Positions 1-7,156 of a stretch of 64,000 nucleotides of DNA are shown piece after piece. The notes under the pieces are model-generated. The model was not told the DNA's origin. It ran no database searches and worked only from the letters and a program-made list of their open reading frames with translations. Where the stretch lies: contig NZ_JACHNE010000001.1 of assembly GCF_014205255.1 (NCBI RefSeq), positions 496,001-560,000 of the forward strand, written 5' to 3'. A program made the translations under genes and the position numbers. Every line of letters starts with the position of its first letter. Positions within the stretch are counted from its first letter, which is position 1. This DNA comes from Streptomyces caelestis. Its GTDB lineage: Bacteria > Actinomycetota > Actinomycetes > Streptomycetales > Streptomycetaceae.

Positions 1-89
1 TGGTTCCAGCTGTACTGGGGCCCCGGCCTGACGGGCGGGCTGCGCGACGCGTGCGCCGCGCAGCCCCGCTCGGGCCCTGGGGCCCGTGG
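1..89. other. Window edge, unassigned
   Basis: Too short to assign. Frame 1 is open and begins with the residues WFQLYW, so it may be the tail of an upstream gene cut by the window edge, but frame 2 closes with TGA within 30 bases and no family can be defended. The last part carries the stem-loop of the following minus-strand gene. Confidence 0.2.
71..86 (-). terminator. Stem-loop after the sigma-like/lectin gene
   Basis: CGGGCCC and GGGCCCG form a perfect 7-bp stem around a 2-base centre, four bases beyond the TCA (stop) of the minus-strand gene. There is no T-run, as is usual for Streptomyces, so terminator function is inferred. Confidence 0.4.
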
Positions 90-1739
90 TCACGCCGTCC
101 GGCCGTGGGACAGGGTCACCTGCCGTGCCGTCGGGCCCTGCTGCTCCTCGATCGACAGGGAACCCGCCGTCGTCGGCACGGGCTCGGCCTGCCAGCGCTG
201 CTCGTCGGAGGGGCCCCGCACCTTGACGACGACGTCGGCCCCGGGGTCGTCGTGGGTGGAGGCGAGGGCGAGCTGCTCGTCCCAGCGGGGCAGCAACTCC
301 CCTTGCACGGTGAGGTCGTAGCGCACGTCGCCGCCCCGCTCGGTGTCCTCCTCGGCGCAGGTGCCGAGGACGACGACGCCGGCGTCCTTGTGCGAGTCCA
401 GGCACAGGCCGGGATCGGCGACGCTGCGCAGCAGACCGTCGTTCTCGTACGTCCACTGCTGGGTCCACGCAGCAGAGCACTCCGCCAGCTTCGTCCCCGA
501 GCCCTCCTTCGGCAGGCCCCGGACGTCGAGGCACAGGCCGGCGCCGGCGTTGCGCAACCGCGTCACGCCCGGTGCCGTGGGAAGCCCGGCCGTGCCGGGC
601 GGCGTCACGGACCCGGCGCCGCTGCCGCCTTCGGCGCTGTTGGAGCCGGCCGGGTCGGCCTGGCCGCCGTCGTAGGACGACGCGCTGATGATGAGCACGG
701 TCGCCAGCACCCCGGCCGAGACCGCGCCGACGCCCGAGAGCAGCGCCCGCGAGGAGCGCAGCGCGTCCGGGATGCGCACGCCCGGAACCCGGCGGACCTG
801 CAGGGGGATCCGGGACAGCAGGCGGTGGCGTCCGCCCCCGGGCCGCCCGTCGCCCCGCCCTCCGCCGCGCCGGCCCGCGCGCCCGCCCCGCGCGCTGTGC
901 GAGGACCGGCCCGGGCGCGAGTCGAGGTAACGGCGCACGCCCCAGCCGAGCACCGCTTCGGCGATCAACGGGCCCAGCCCGCCCTCGAAATGGCTCAGTT
1001 GTTCGGCCGCGTTCCGGCAGTAGCGGCACTCCGCCAGATGCTCCTGGACATCGGGCAGCAGTGCGCCGCCCCGGCGGATCGGGACGTCGAGGAGACGGTT
1101 GTAGAAGCGGCAGTCCTGGGTCGGCGCGAGTTCACTATGGGCCTGTACACAACCCTCGCGGAATTTATCACGCGCTTGTTCGAGGGCGGCCGACGCGATG
1201 TCGGTATCCATACCCAGCAGACCGGCCGGAACGCTTAAAGGATCAGCCTCGACCTCGACATGCCAGAGCAAACAGCGCGCGGCTGCGGGAAGTGCCTGAA
1301 ATGCCCGCTCCGCCAGAACTCTATTTTCGGGCGTCACGGACGTCGCCGCACGCAGCCCACGCCCTCCGGCCGGTTTCTGCAACGCCGGCAGCACCGCGGA
1401 TATTCGATCGTCGCCGGACCACTCCCGGACCGTGTCGCGCACGGTCACCAGAAGTGCCGGGCGCAGCGCGACGGCCGACTCCCCGAAGGCGAGACGGTTC
1501 AGGGTCCGGTGGAAGGCGATTCCCGTGACCATCTCGGCGACCTGCGCCGACGAGGCGAGACAGATGACGGCGTACTCGTGCACCGGCTGCCAGTGCCGCG
1601 CCATCAGCAGCGCGACGGAACGGGCGGCGACCTCGCCCTCCGGGCTGCCTCTCAGCGGGGCGGCGAGAGATTCATCGGATTCCCCGCGATCCCCGCCGGG
1701 CGGGGGATACGGGGGACGAGGGGGGTGGGGGGTGGGCAC
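90..1739 (-). CDS. Membrane-anchored sigma-like protein with zinc finger and lectin-type outer domain
   Basis: This 549-residue protein starts with GTG, preceded by GGAAGGAA at good spacing. Residues 40-230 resemble the fold of an ECF sigma factor or its region 4 (FQALPAAARCLLWH, then a helical DNA-binding-like stretch). An anti-sigma-type zinc finger follows (H234, C238, C241), then a basic Gly/Arg linker and one membrane helix at about 333-353. The outer part, about 385-545, has the paired GLCLD and QQWTYENDG motifs of ricin-type beta-trefoil lectins. The order implies an inside sensor/output half and an outside carbohydrate-binding half. It may not be a true sigma factor, since no promoter-binding region 2 is evident. 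A paralogue with the same order lies at 31353-33446. Confidence 0.75.
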   Translation of the reverse strand: MPTPHPPRPPYPPPGGDRGESDESLAAPLRGSPEGEVAARSVALLMARHWQPVHEYAVICLASSAQVAEMVTGIAFHRTLNRLAFGESAVALRPALLVTVRDTVREWSGDDRISAVLPALQKPAGGRGLRAATSVTPENRVLAERAFQALPAAARCLLWHVEVEADPLSVPAGLLGMDTDIASAALEQARDKFREGCVQAHSELAPTQDCRFYNRLLDVPIRRGGALLPDVQEHLAECRYCRNAAEQLSHFEGGLGPLIAEAVLGWGVRRYLDSRPGRSSHSARGGRAGRRGGGRGDGRPGGGRHRLLSRIPLQVRRVPGVRIPDALRSSRALLSGVGAVSAGVLATVLIISASSYDGGQADPAGSNSAEGGSGAGSVTPPGTAGLPTAPGVTRLRNAGAGLCLDVRGLPKEGSGTKLAECSAAWTQQWTYENDGLLRSVADPGLCLDSHKDAGVVVLGTCAEEDTERGGDVRYDLTVQGELLPRWDEQLALASTHDDPGADVVVKVRGPSDEQRWQAEPVPTTAGSLSIEEQQGPTARQVTLSHGRTA

Positions 1740-2025
1740 TGAGATGGTTCCTTCCCACGCGCACGTGACACACAGAAGTCCTGCCGCCGGAAAAGGAGCC
1801 CGGTTGGCGCGTACCTTTTTCGGCGCGGCACGGGAGGTGCGAATTCACCCTGGGCGAATCGGACCTGGTCTGCAAAACGCGTGCGAACACGACCATTCCC
1901 CCCGCACGTGTGTTTCACTCTTGCACAACCCCCACACGCCCAACAAGGCGCCCGCGCAACATCAACCCTTGACAGAAAGTCAGAAATGGGAACGGGCGCC
2001 CGCCGGTCGCACCGGCTTTCGACAT

Positions 2026-2403
2026 TCAGATCTGCCAGGACCGCAGCCGGTCCGCCGCGCCGTAGACATCGGTCGTGCCGGACATCAGGTCCCGGGCGAG
2101 GTCGACGAGGGCGCCGTAGGGCGGATCGATGCCGACACCGCTGACGAACATGTACGCCACCGCCGTCGCACACGCGAAGCGGGCGTTGGCCGAGGGCAGC
2201 GGCCGGAGCACGGTGAGGGTGTGCAGCAGCGCGGCGGCCCGCCAGGCCGCGTCGGAGTTCACCCCGAGGCGCGGCGGGTCGACGCGGTGCCGGGCGACGG
2301 CGGCGACCAGCGCGGAGAAATCGTTGACGGTGGGCTGGTCCGGCAGGACCTCCTCGTGGCGCTGAAGCAGCCACGGCACGTCGATATGGATGACGGGTGC
2401 CAT
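2026..2403 (-). CDS. Doc/Fic-type toxin with degenerate active-site loop
   Basis: A 125-residue Doc-like protein, the probable toxin of a two-gene addiction module. The conserved Fic loop HxFxDxNKR is represented by RPLPSANARFACATA, so the histidine and the lysine are not conserved, although the Asn and Arg are. Doc toxins phosphorylate and Fic enzymes AMPylate targets; with this loop either activity is doubtful or altered. The start lies three bases after the antitoxin stop, so the two are surely co-transcribed. Family assignment rests on size, the loop, and the preceding ribbon-helix-helix-like antitoxin. Confidence 0.7.
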   Translation of the reverse strand: MAPVIHIDVPWLLQRHEEVLPDQPTVNDFSALVAAVARHRVDPPRLGVNSDAAWRAAALLHTLTVLRPLPSANARFACATAVAYMFVSGVGIDPPYGALVDLARDLMSGTTDVYGAADRLRSWQI

Positions 2404-2406
2404 GGG

Positions 2407-2652
2407 TCAGGCGGCCCGCCCTTCGCCCTTGCTGGGCGGTTCGTCGTCGGGGAAGGCGGCGGCGAACTCGTCGGCGTGGGTCGCGAAGAACCTGCGGAAG
2501 GCCTCCGCGCCCTCCTGCAGGGCCCGGTGGCGGGCTATGTCGGCCGCGGCCGCCTCCCGCACGAGTGCCTTCATGGACGTACCGCGCTCCTTGGCGATCT
2601 GCCGCAGGTCCTCAAGCTCGCGGTCGCTGAACTCCACGTTGAGAGCTGGCAT
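2407..2652 (-). CDS. Antitoxin, ribbon-helix-helix type
   Basis: An 81-residue protein, first gene of the toxin-antitoxin pair. The first 45 residues (NVEFSDRELEDLRQIAKERG then SMKALVREA) fit a ribbon-helix-helix DNA-binding fold: a short beta strand and two helices. The acidic, flexible C-terminus (HADEFAAAFPDDEPPSKGE) would be the toxin-neutralising tail. Such antitoxins usually repress their own promoter, which would lie just upstream in 2653-2700. Function is inferred from fold and gene order, not from recognised sequence identity. Confidence 0.7.
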   Translation of the reverse strand: MPALNVEFSDRELEDLRQIAKERGTSMKALVREAAAADIARHRALQEGAEAFRRFFATHADEFAAAFPDDEPPSKGEGRAA

Positions 2653-2763
2653 GTCTTCACGGTACCGCGCGGGTACTGACTCGTAAATACCCCCAGGTCA
2701 GGGGGCGGGCTCAACGGTACCGACGGAGGTGTGCCGTCGGTCACCCGCTGAGATCATCACATC

Positions 2764-2781
2764 ACATCGCGCGATGTCACA
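2764..2781 (+). promoter_or_regulatory. Palindrome and TGTCACA motif before the ECF sigma gene
   Basis: ACATCGCGCGATGT (2764-2777) is a perfect 14-bp palindrome 58 bases before the sigma start. It runs into TGTCACA (2775-2781), which matches what I recall as the -35 motif of ECF41-type sigma factors. A CGTC at 2793-2796 could be the -10 partner, but the 11-base gap is shorter than I would expect. Confidence 0.35.
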
Positions 2782-2835
2782 TTCCGGGGCCCCGTCCGGC
2801 TCGCAGTGGTGAGCGCGCCTCTGGGAGGACCACGC

Positions 2836-3890
2836 ATGACCGAGATCCCCGTACCCGGCACCGCAGCCCCGCTCGACGAGGCGACCGGGGTGTTCGTCGA
2901 CCAACGCGAGCTGCTGTTCGGCGTCGTCTACAACATGCTCGGCAGTGTCGCCGGCACCGAGGACGTCCTGCAGGAGACATGGCTGTCCTGGACGGCCCGC
3001 GGCGGGGGCGCTCCCCTGGCCGGCGTCGACAATCCCCGGGCCTATCTGGTCCGGGTGGCGGTCGACCACGCGCTGCGCCGCCGCGCCGTGATCAGCCGCA
3101 GTCAGGAGACGTACGTGGGCTCCTGGCTGCCCGAACCCCTGGTCGCCGACGAGGCGACCGACACCGCCGACGGCCCGGCCCCGCGCTCGGAGTCGGTGTC
3201 GCTGGCGATGCTGGTGGTCCTGGAGGCGCTGACCCCGCTGGAGCGGGCCGTGTTCGTCCTGGCGAGGTGTTCGGCTACCCGCACGCCGAGATAGCCGAGA
3301 TCATCGACCGCTCCCCCGCCGCCGTACGGCAGTTGGCGCACCGGGCACGGGAGCATGTGCACGCGCGGCGGCCCCGGTACGAGGCGCATCCGCGGGTGCG
3401 GCGGGAGGCGACCGAGCGGTTCGTGCGGGCGGCGCTCGGCGGGGACATCGCCGAGCTGATGGAGGTCCTCGCGCCGGACGTCACGGCGTGGACCGACGCC
3501 GGCGGCAAGCGCAGGCCGGCGAGCCTGCGCCCGGTGCACGGCCGGGACAAGGTGGCCCGCCTGCTCACGTCCGGCCGGGGCGGCCCGAGCAACCCCGTGT
3601 TCCGCTACCGGCGCGTCAACGGCGACGACGCGGCGGTGCTGTTCGACGGCGACGCGCCGTTCGCCGTCCTGGTGCTGGACCTCACCTCGGAGGGCGACCG
3701 GGTGCGGGGCATCTACGTCGTGGCCAACCCGGACATTCGTCGCAGTCGGGAACGGGCTGCTGCTGGTCGAGACGCTGTCGGGGAAGGGGGGGGGTACGAC
3801 TGGGGCCCGTGCCACGGAAGGTGGTCTGGGCTGGGCTCGCCCTTCTGTGAGGCCCCCATCGGGAGGGTCACGGTTACGGCCCCGGCGTGA
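2836..3890 (+). pseudogene. SigJ/ECF41-type sigma factor, frameshifted
   Basis: The first part (from 2836) encodes sigma region 2 (VYNMLGSVAGTEDVLQETWL) and the start of region 4 (LEALTPLERAVFVL), then stops at 3294. The continuation (REVFGYPHAEIAEIIDRS, the region 4 helix-turn-helix, and the SnoaL-like C-terminal domain ending NPD) lies one frame over. At 3259-3263 the expected codons ctg-cgc-gag are written ctg-gcgag: one C is missing just before 3262. Restoring it joins both halves into a normal SigJ-type protein of about 300 residues. The last 50 residues after NPD look unlike the family, so a second change near 3735 is possible. No COE-type (carboxymuconolactone decarboxylase/oxidoreductase/epimerase) partner gene adjoins it. 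A sequencing error would explain the first change equally well. Confidence 0.8.
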
Positions 3891-4833
3891 CGCCCTTCAC
3901 CGCCCGCGCGAAGGCGAGGGCGGTCGGGGGGACATGGGAGCGGTGCCAGATCAGCCCCAGCTCGGAGGGGGGCAGTCCGTCGACCGGGATGAAGGTGATG
4001 GAGCTGCGCCGCCCGTGGTAGTCGGCCGTGGACCGGCACAGCAGCATCGCGCCCCGGTCCGCCGCCGTCAGACTCAGCCCCTCCTGAAGGGTGTTGACCA
4101 GTGGACCCGCCGGGATCGGTTTCAGCTCCGGGGTGTGGTCCGGGGTCTGCGCCAGGCGCCAGTACGCGGGAGCGGGACCGGGCGCCCCGCCCGCGCCCAC
4201 GCCGATGAGCCGGCAGTCGGTCAGTTCCTCCGCCGACACCGACTCCCGGGCCGCGAACGGGTGCCGGACGGAGACGGCGAGGGTCTGAGGCTGCCGGGAG
4301 AAGACCGGCCCGAGCACCAGGTCCTCCTCCCGTACTGGCAGGAGCACCACCGCGCAGTCCACCTCCTGGCGGCGCAACGGCCCGAACGGGTCCGACAGCG
4401 GGATCTCCGTCAGCTCCAGGACGCACCCCGGGCACTCCTCCTCGAACAGGGCTATCGCCTGGGCGAGGTAGTCGTCGACGGTGCCCTGGAAGCCGATCCG
4501 CAGCACCCCGCCCACCTCCGCCCGGGCGGCGGCCCGCGCCTCGTCCAGGGTTGCGCGCAGCCGGTCGTACGCGGGCCGCAGGCTGCCGATGAAGGACTCC
4601 CCGAGCGGGGTCAGCCGCACCCGGCGGCTGGTGCGCTCGACCAGCGGGGCGCCGATCCGTCCCTCCAGGGCGCGCAGCAGCTGGCTCACCCTGCTCTGGG
4701 AGACGTACAGTCGCTCGCCCGCCCGGCCGAAGTGCAGCTCCTCGGCGAGGACGAGGAACGCCTCCAACTCGCGGATCTCGATACCGCCCACGGAATCCCG
4801 GCCTCCTCCACCCGATCGAGTAATCCTACTCAT
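3874..4833 (-). CDS. LysR-family transcriptional regulator
   Basis: A LysR regulator of about 319 residues from the ATG at 4833; an upstream in-frame start would overlap the divergent transporter. The winged helix-turn-helix is clear (REELEAFLVLAEELHFGRAG in slightly different form, then LYVSQSRVSQLLRALE), followed by the linker helix and a periplasmic-binding-like effector domain (LRIGFQGTVDDYLAQAIALF onward). It is divergent from an MFS exporter with 56 bases between starts, the standard arrangement for a LysR protein controlling its neighbour. A second possible start is the GTG near 4791, immediately before GGIEIRELEAF. The effector is unknown. Confidence 0.9.
   Translation of the reverse strand: MSRITRSGGGGRDSVGGIEIRELEAFLVLAEELHFGRAGERLYVSQSRVSQLLRALEGRIGAPLVERTSRRVRLTPLGESFIGSLRPAYDRLRATLDEARAAARAEVGGVLRIGFQGTVDDYLAQAIALFEEECPGCVLELTEIPLSDPFGPLRRQEVDCAVVLLPVREEDLVLGPVFSRQPQTLAVSVRHPFAARESVSAEELTDCRLIGVGAGGAPGPAPAYWRLAQTPDHTPELKPIPAGPLVNTLQEGLSLTAADRGAMLLCRSTADYHGRRSSITFIPVDGLPPSELGLIWHRSHVPPTALAFARAVKGVTPGP
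4818..4831. promoter_or_regulatory. Inverted repeat at the LysR start
   Basis: GAGTA-ATCC-TACTC, two 5-bp arms around four bases, runs up to the LysR start codon. It could be part of the LysR operator controlling the divergent exporter. It uses the same GAGTA/TACTC half-sites as the palindromes before the NRPS, but in the opposite arrangement. Confidence 0.3.
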
Positions 4834-4889
4834 GGAAGGATGAGAGATTGGCCGTTGTTCCCGAACGGCCCTGCGGGTTGGCTGGTTGT

Positions 4890-6101
4890 ATGGCACAGAC
4901 AGAGGAAATCGCAGGCAAGGCGCCCGGAGAGGGGCAGTCCGCACGACGTGGGGGCGGGCCCGCGGTCGCCGCCGTCGCCGGGGCGACGTTCACGGTGGTC
5001 ACCTCCGAGATGCTGCCGGTGGGGCTGCTCACCCCCATCGGCGACGCGCTTCATGTGAGCGAGGGGACCGCCGGGCTCACCCTCACCATCACGGGTCTGG
5101 TCGGCGCGGTCTCCGCGCCGCTGCTGACGCCGCTGCTCGGCCGGCTGGACCGCCGGGTGCTGCTGTGCTCCATGATGGCGCTGCTCGCGCTGGGCAACCT
5201 GCTCGCGGCGTGGGCCCCCAACTTCGGGGTGATGGTGGTCGCCCGCGTCCTCGTCGGCATCGGCATGGGCGTGGTCTGGGCGGTCGCCGCCGGTCTCGCC
5301 GTACGGCTCGTGTCCGGCACCGCCATCGGCCCGGCTACCTCACTCATCTTCAGCGGGATCGCGGTGGCCTCGGTGCTGGGCGTCCCGGCCGGTACGTACA
5401 TCGGCGAACTGGCCGACTGGAGAACGGCGTTCGCCGTCATCGCCGCCCTCGCCGTGGTGGTCCTGATCGCGCTCGCGGCCCTGCTGCCGCCGCTCCCGGC
5501 CGAGCAGGACATCAGGTTCGGCGGCGTGCTGAAGCTGATCGGCAACCCGCGGGTGGCGACCGGGCTCGCCGTGGTGGCGTTCCTGGTCACCGGGCACTTC
5601 GCCGCCTACACGTACGTACGGCCCGCGCTGGAGGAGATCTCCGGGGTCAGCCCCACGATGATCGGCACCCTGCTCCTCGTCTACGGCGTTGCCGGCGTCC
5701 TCGGGAACTTCGCGGCCGGCGCCGGGGCGGGCCGCTCCCCGCGCGGCACGCTCCTGGTGATCGCCCTCGTCCTGGCGGCCACGGTGGGGCTGCTGCCGCT
5801 GCTCGGTGGCTCGGTGCTGACAGCCGGTGTGCTGCTCGCGGTGTGGGGCATCTCGTACGGCGGCGTGTCGGTGAGCACCCAGACCTGGTTGCTGGCCGCC
5901 GCGCCGCTGGCACGCGAGGCGGCGTCGTCGCTCTTCGTGGGTGTCTTCAACGGGGCGATCGCGCTGGGCGCCCTGGTCGGCGGTCTCACTGCGGACGGCG
6001 CCGGGATCGAGGCTGTGATGTGGCTGGGCGGCGGCCTGGCGCTCGCCGCCCTGTTGGCGACCGCCCTGGGTCGGGCCCCGGAGAGCGGCCGGCTCGGCTA
6101 G
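4890..6101 (+). CDS. MFS exporter, DHA1 family
   Basis: A 403-residue drug:H+ antiporter of the 12-helix major facilitator superfamily. Twelve hydrophobic segments are readable, beginning at AAVAGATFTVVTSEMLPVGLL and ending at MWLGGGLALAALLATALG. The sequence after helix 2 (LLGRLDRRVL) and the helix 5 stretch (GVPAGTYIGELADWRTAF) are typical of the AraJ/NepI/Cmx-like subgroup. The start at 4890 (MAQTEE) is preferred over an upstream ATG at 4848 because it leaves room for the divergent promoter. Substrate unknown; probably an amphipathic drug or sugar/nucleoside-like compound, exported under LysR control. Confidence 0.9.
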   Translation: MAQTEEIAGKAPGEGQSARRGGGPAVAAVAGATFTVVTSEMLPVGLLTPIGDALHVSEGTAGLTLTITGLVGAVSAPLLTPLLGRLDRRVLLCSMMALLALGNLLAAWAPNFGVMVVARVLVGIGMGVVWAVAAGLAVRLVSGTAIGPATSLIFSGIAVASVLGVPAGTYIGELADWRTAFAVIAALAVVVLIALAALLPPLPAEQDIRFGGVLKLIGNPRVATGLAVVAFLVTGHFAAYTYVRPALEEISGVSPTMIGTLLLVYGVAGVLGNFAAGAGAGRSPRGTLLVIALVLAATVGLLPLLGGSVLTAGVLLAVWGISYGGVSVSTQTWLLAAAPLAREAASSLFVGVFNGAIALGALVGGLTADGAGIEAVMWLGGGLALAALLATALGRAPESGRLG

Positions 6102-6147
6102 ACCGCCGGGCCGCTCGGGCGGCCCGGCTTCGACTCCCCGGGCCGCG

Positions 6148-6960
6148 TCACCCCCGTACGCGGCCCGGGGTCTCCTCCACCGACGTCAGGAAGTCCCGGA
6201 TCAACGCCGCCCAGGCGGCAGGCTCTTCGGCGGCGATGGCGTGCCCGCAGTCCAGGGTCGCCAGCCGGGCGCCGGGGATGCCGTCCGCCAGTTCCCGGGA
6301 GTGAAGGGGAGTGATGAGCAGGTCCCGCAGCGGGGAGACCACCAGGGTCGGCACCGCGATCCGGGCCAGGTCCGGCCGGACGTCGATGTGGTCGAACAGG
6401 GCGAGCTGGGCGTCGGTGCCGGGCGGCAGTCCGCCGGCGAAGAGGGTGAGCTGTTCCTCGATCTCGTCCGTGGAGCGCTCGTCGAGCCACTCCGGTCCGC
6501 CCACCATCAGGGAGAGATAGGCGGCCAGTTCGCGGCTCTCCGGGAGGTGCCTGCCGAGGGCGCGCCAGGTGTCCACGGCGAGCCGGAGACGCGGATTCGG
6601 GTGGGCGAAGCCGGCCGAGAGAATGAGCGCGGTAACCCGCTGAGGATGGCGGACCGCGGCCCGTATGGCGACCGAGCAGCCCATTGAGAATCCGGAAATG
6701 GCGTAAGTTTCGGCGCCGTGGCGCACGGCGCTTTCCGTAATGTGGTCGGCCAGCTCGTCAAGAGTGAGCGGCCGCCCGGGAAGAGGGGTGTCTCCGGATC
6801 CCGGATAATCCGGGCCGATGACCGTCCGGTATTCCGTCAGGTCGTCGATCAGTGGGCCGTAACTGTCCTGCACATCACTGCCCGCACCGTGTGCGAGCAG
6901 CAGTGCGGGGCCGGTCCCCTGGAGCAGAGGGGCATTCATGGAAGGGATTGGCGAGGTCAT
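6148..6960 (-). CDS. Alpha/beta hydrolase
   Basis: A 270-residue alpha/beta hydrolase. LLLAHGAGSD is the oxyanion-hole strand, GFSMGCS carries the nucleophile serine, and GHAIAAEEP near the end carries the catalytic histidine; an Asp in the VVSPLRD or equivalent loop would complete the triad. It is transcribed away from the NRPS gene, sharing a 196-base intergenic region with two palindromes, so it may belong to the same regulon, for example as an editing or product-modifying hydrolase. An alternative in-frame ATG lies at 6939. No substrate can be read from the sequence. Confidence 0.85.
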   Translation of the reverse strand: MTSPIPSMNAPLLQGTGPALLLAHGAGSDVQDSYGPLIDDLTEYRTVIGPDYPGSGDTPLPGRPLTLDELADHITESAVRHGAETYAISGFSMGCSVAIRAAVRHPQRVTALILSAGFAHPNPRLRLAVDTWRALGRHLPESRELAAYLSLMVGGPEWLDERSTDEIEEQLTLFAGGLPPGTDAQLALFDHIDVRPDLARIAVPTLVVSPLRDLLITPLHSRELADGIPGARLATLDCGHAIAAEEPAAWAALIRDFLTSVEETPGRVRG

Positions 6961-7033
6961 GTCCAGATACTAGCCAGGGACGCCCTGAAATTCTCCGGGG
7001 CATCCTGCGGCTTTCCGCTTACTTCGCGCCCGG

Positions 7034-7073
7034 ACTACTCGAACGAGTGGTGTTCGGCTACTCAATCGAGTAG
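7034..7073. promoter_or_regulatory. Tandem palindromic operators upstream of the NRPS
   Basis: ACTACTC-GAAC-GAGTGGT (7034-7051, one mismatch between arms) and CTACTC-AATC-GAGTAG (7058-7073, perfect) share the half-site CTACTC and are spaced 23 bp centre to centre, about two helical turns. They lie between the divergent hydrolase and the NRPS start at 7157. This is the form expected for a dimeric regulator binding twice; which protein binds is unknown. Confidence 0.65.
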
Positions 7074-7156
7074 TGGTGGCGCAGATCTTGGGAAACGTAT
7101 GATCCCGAGCATCGGGCAGCAACAATTCCATGGCCCTAAAGACCGAAGGAAGACCG

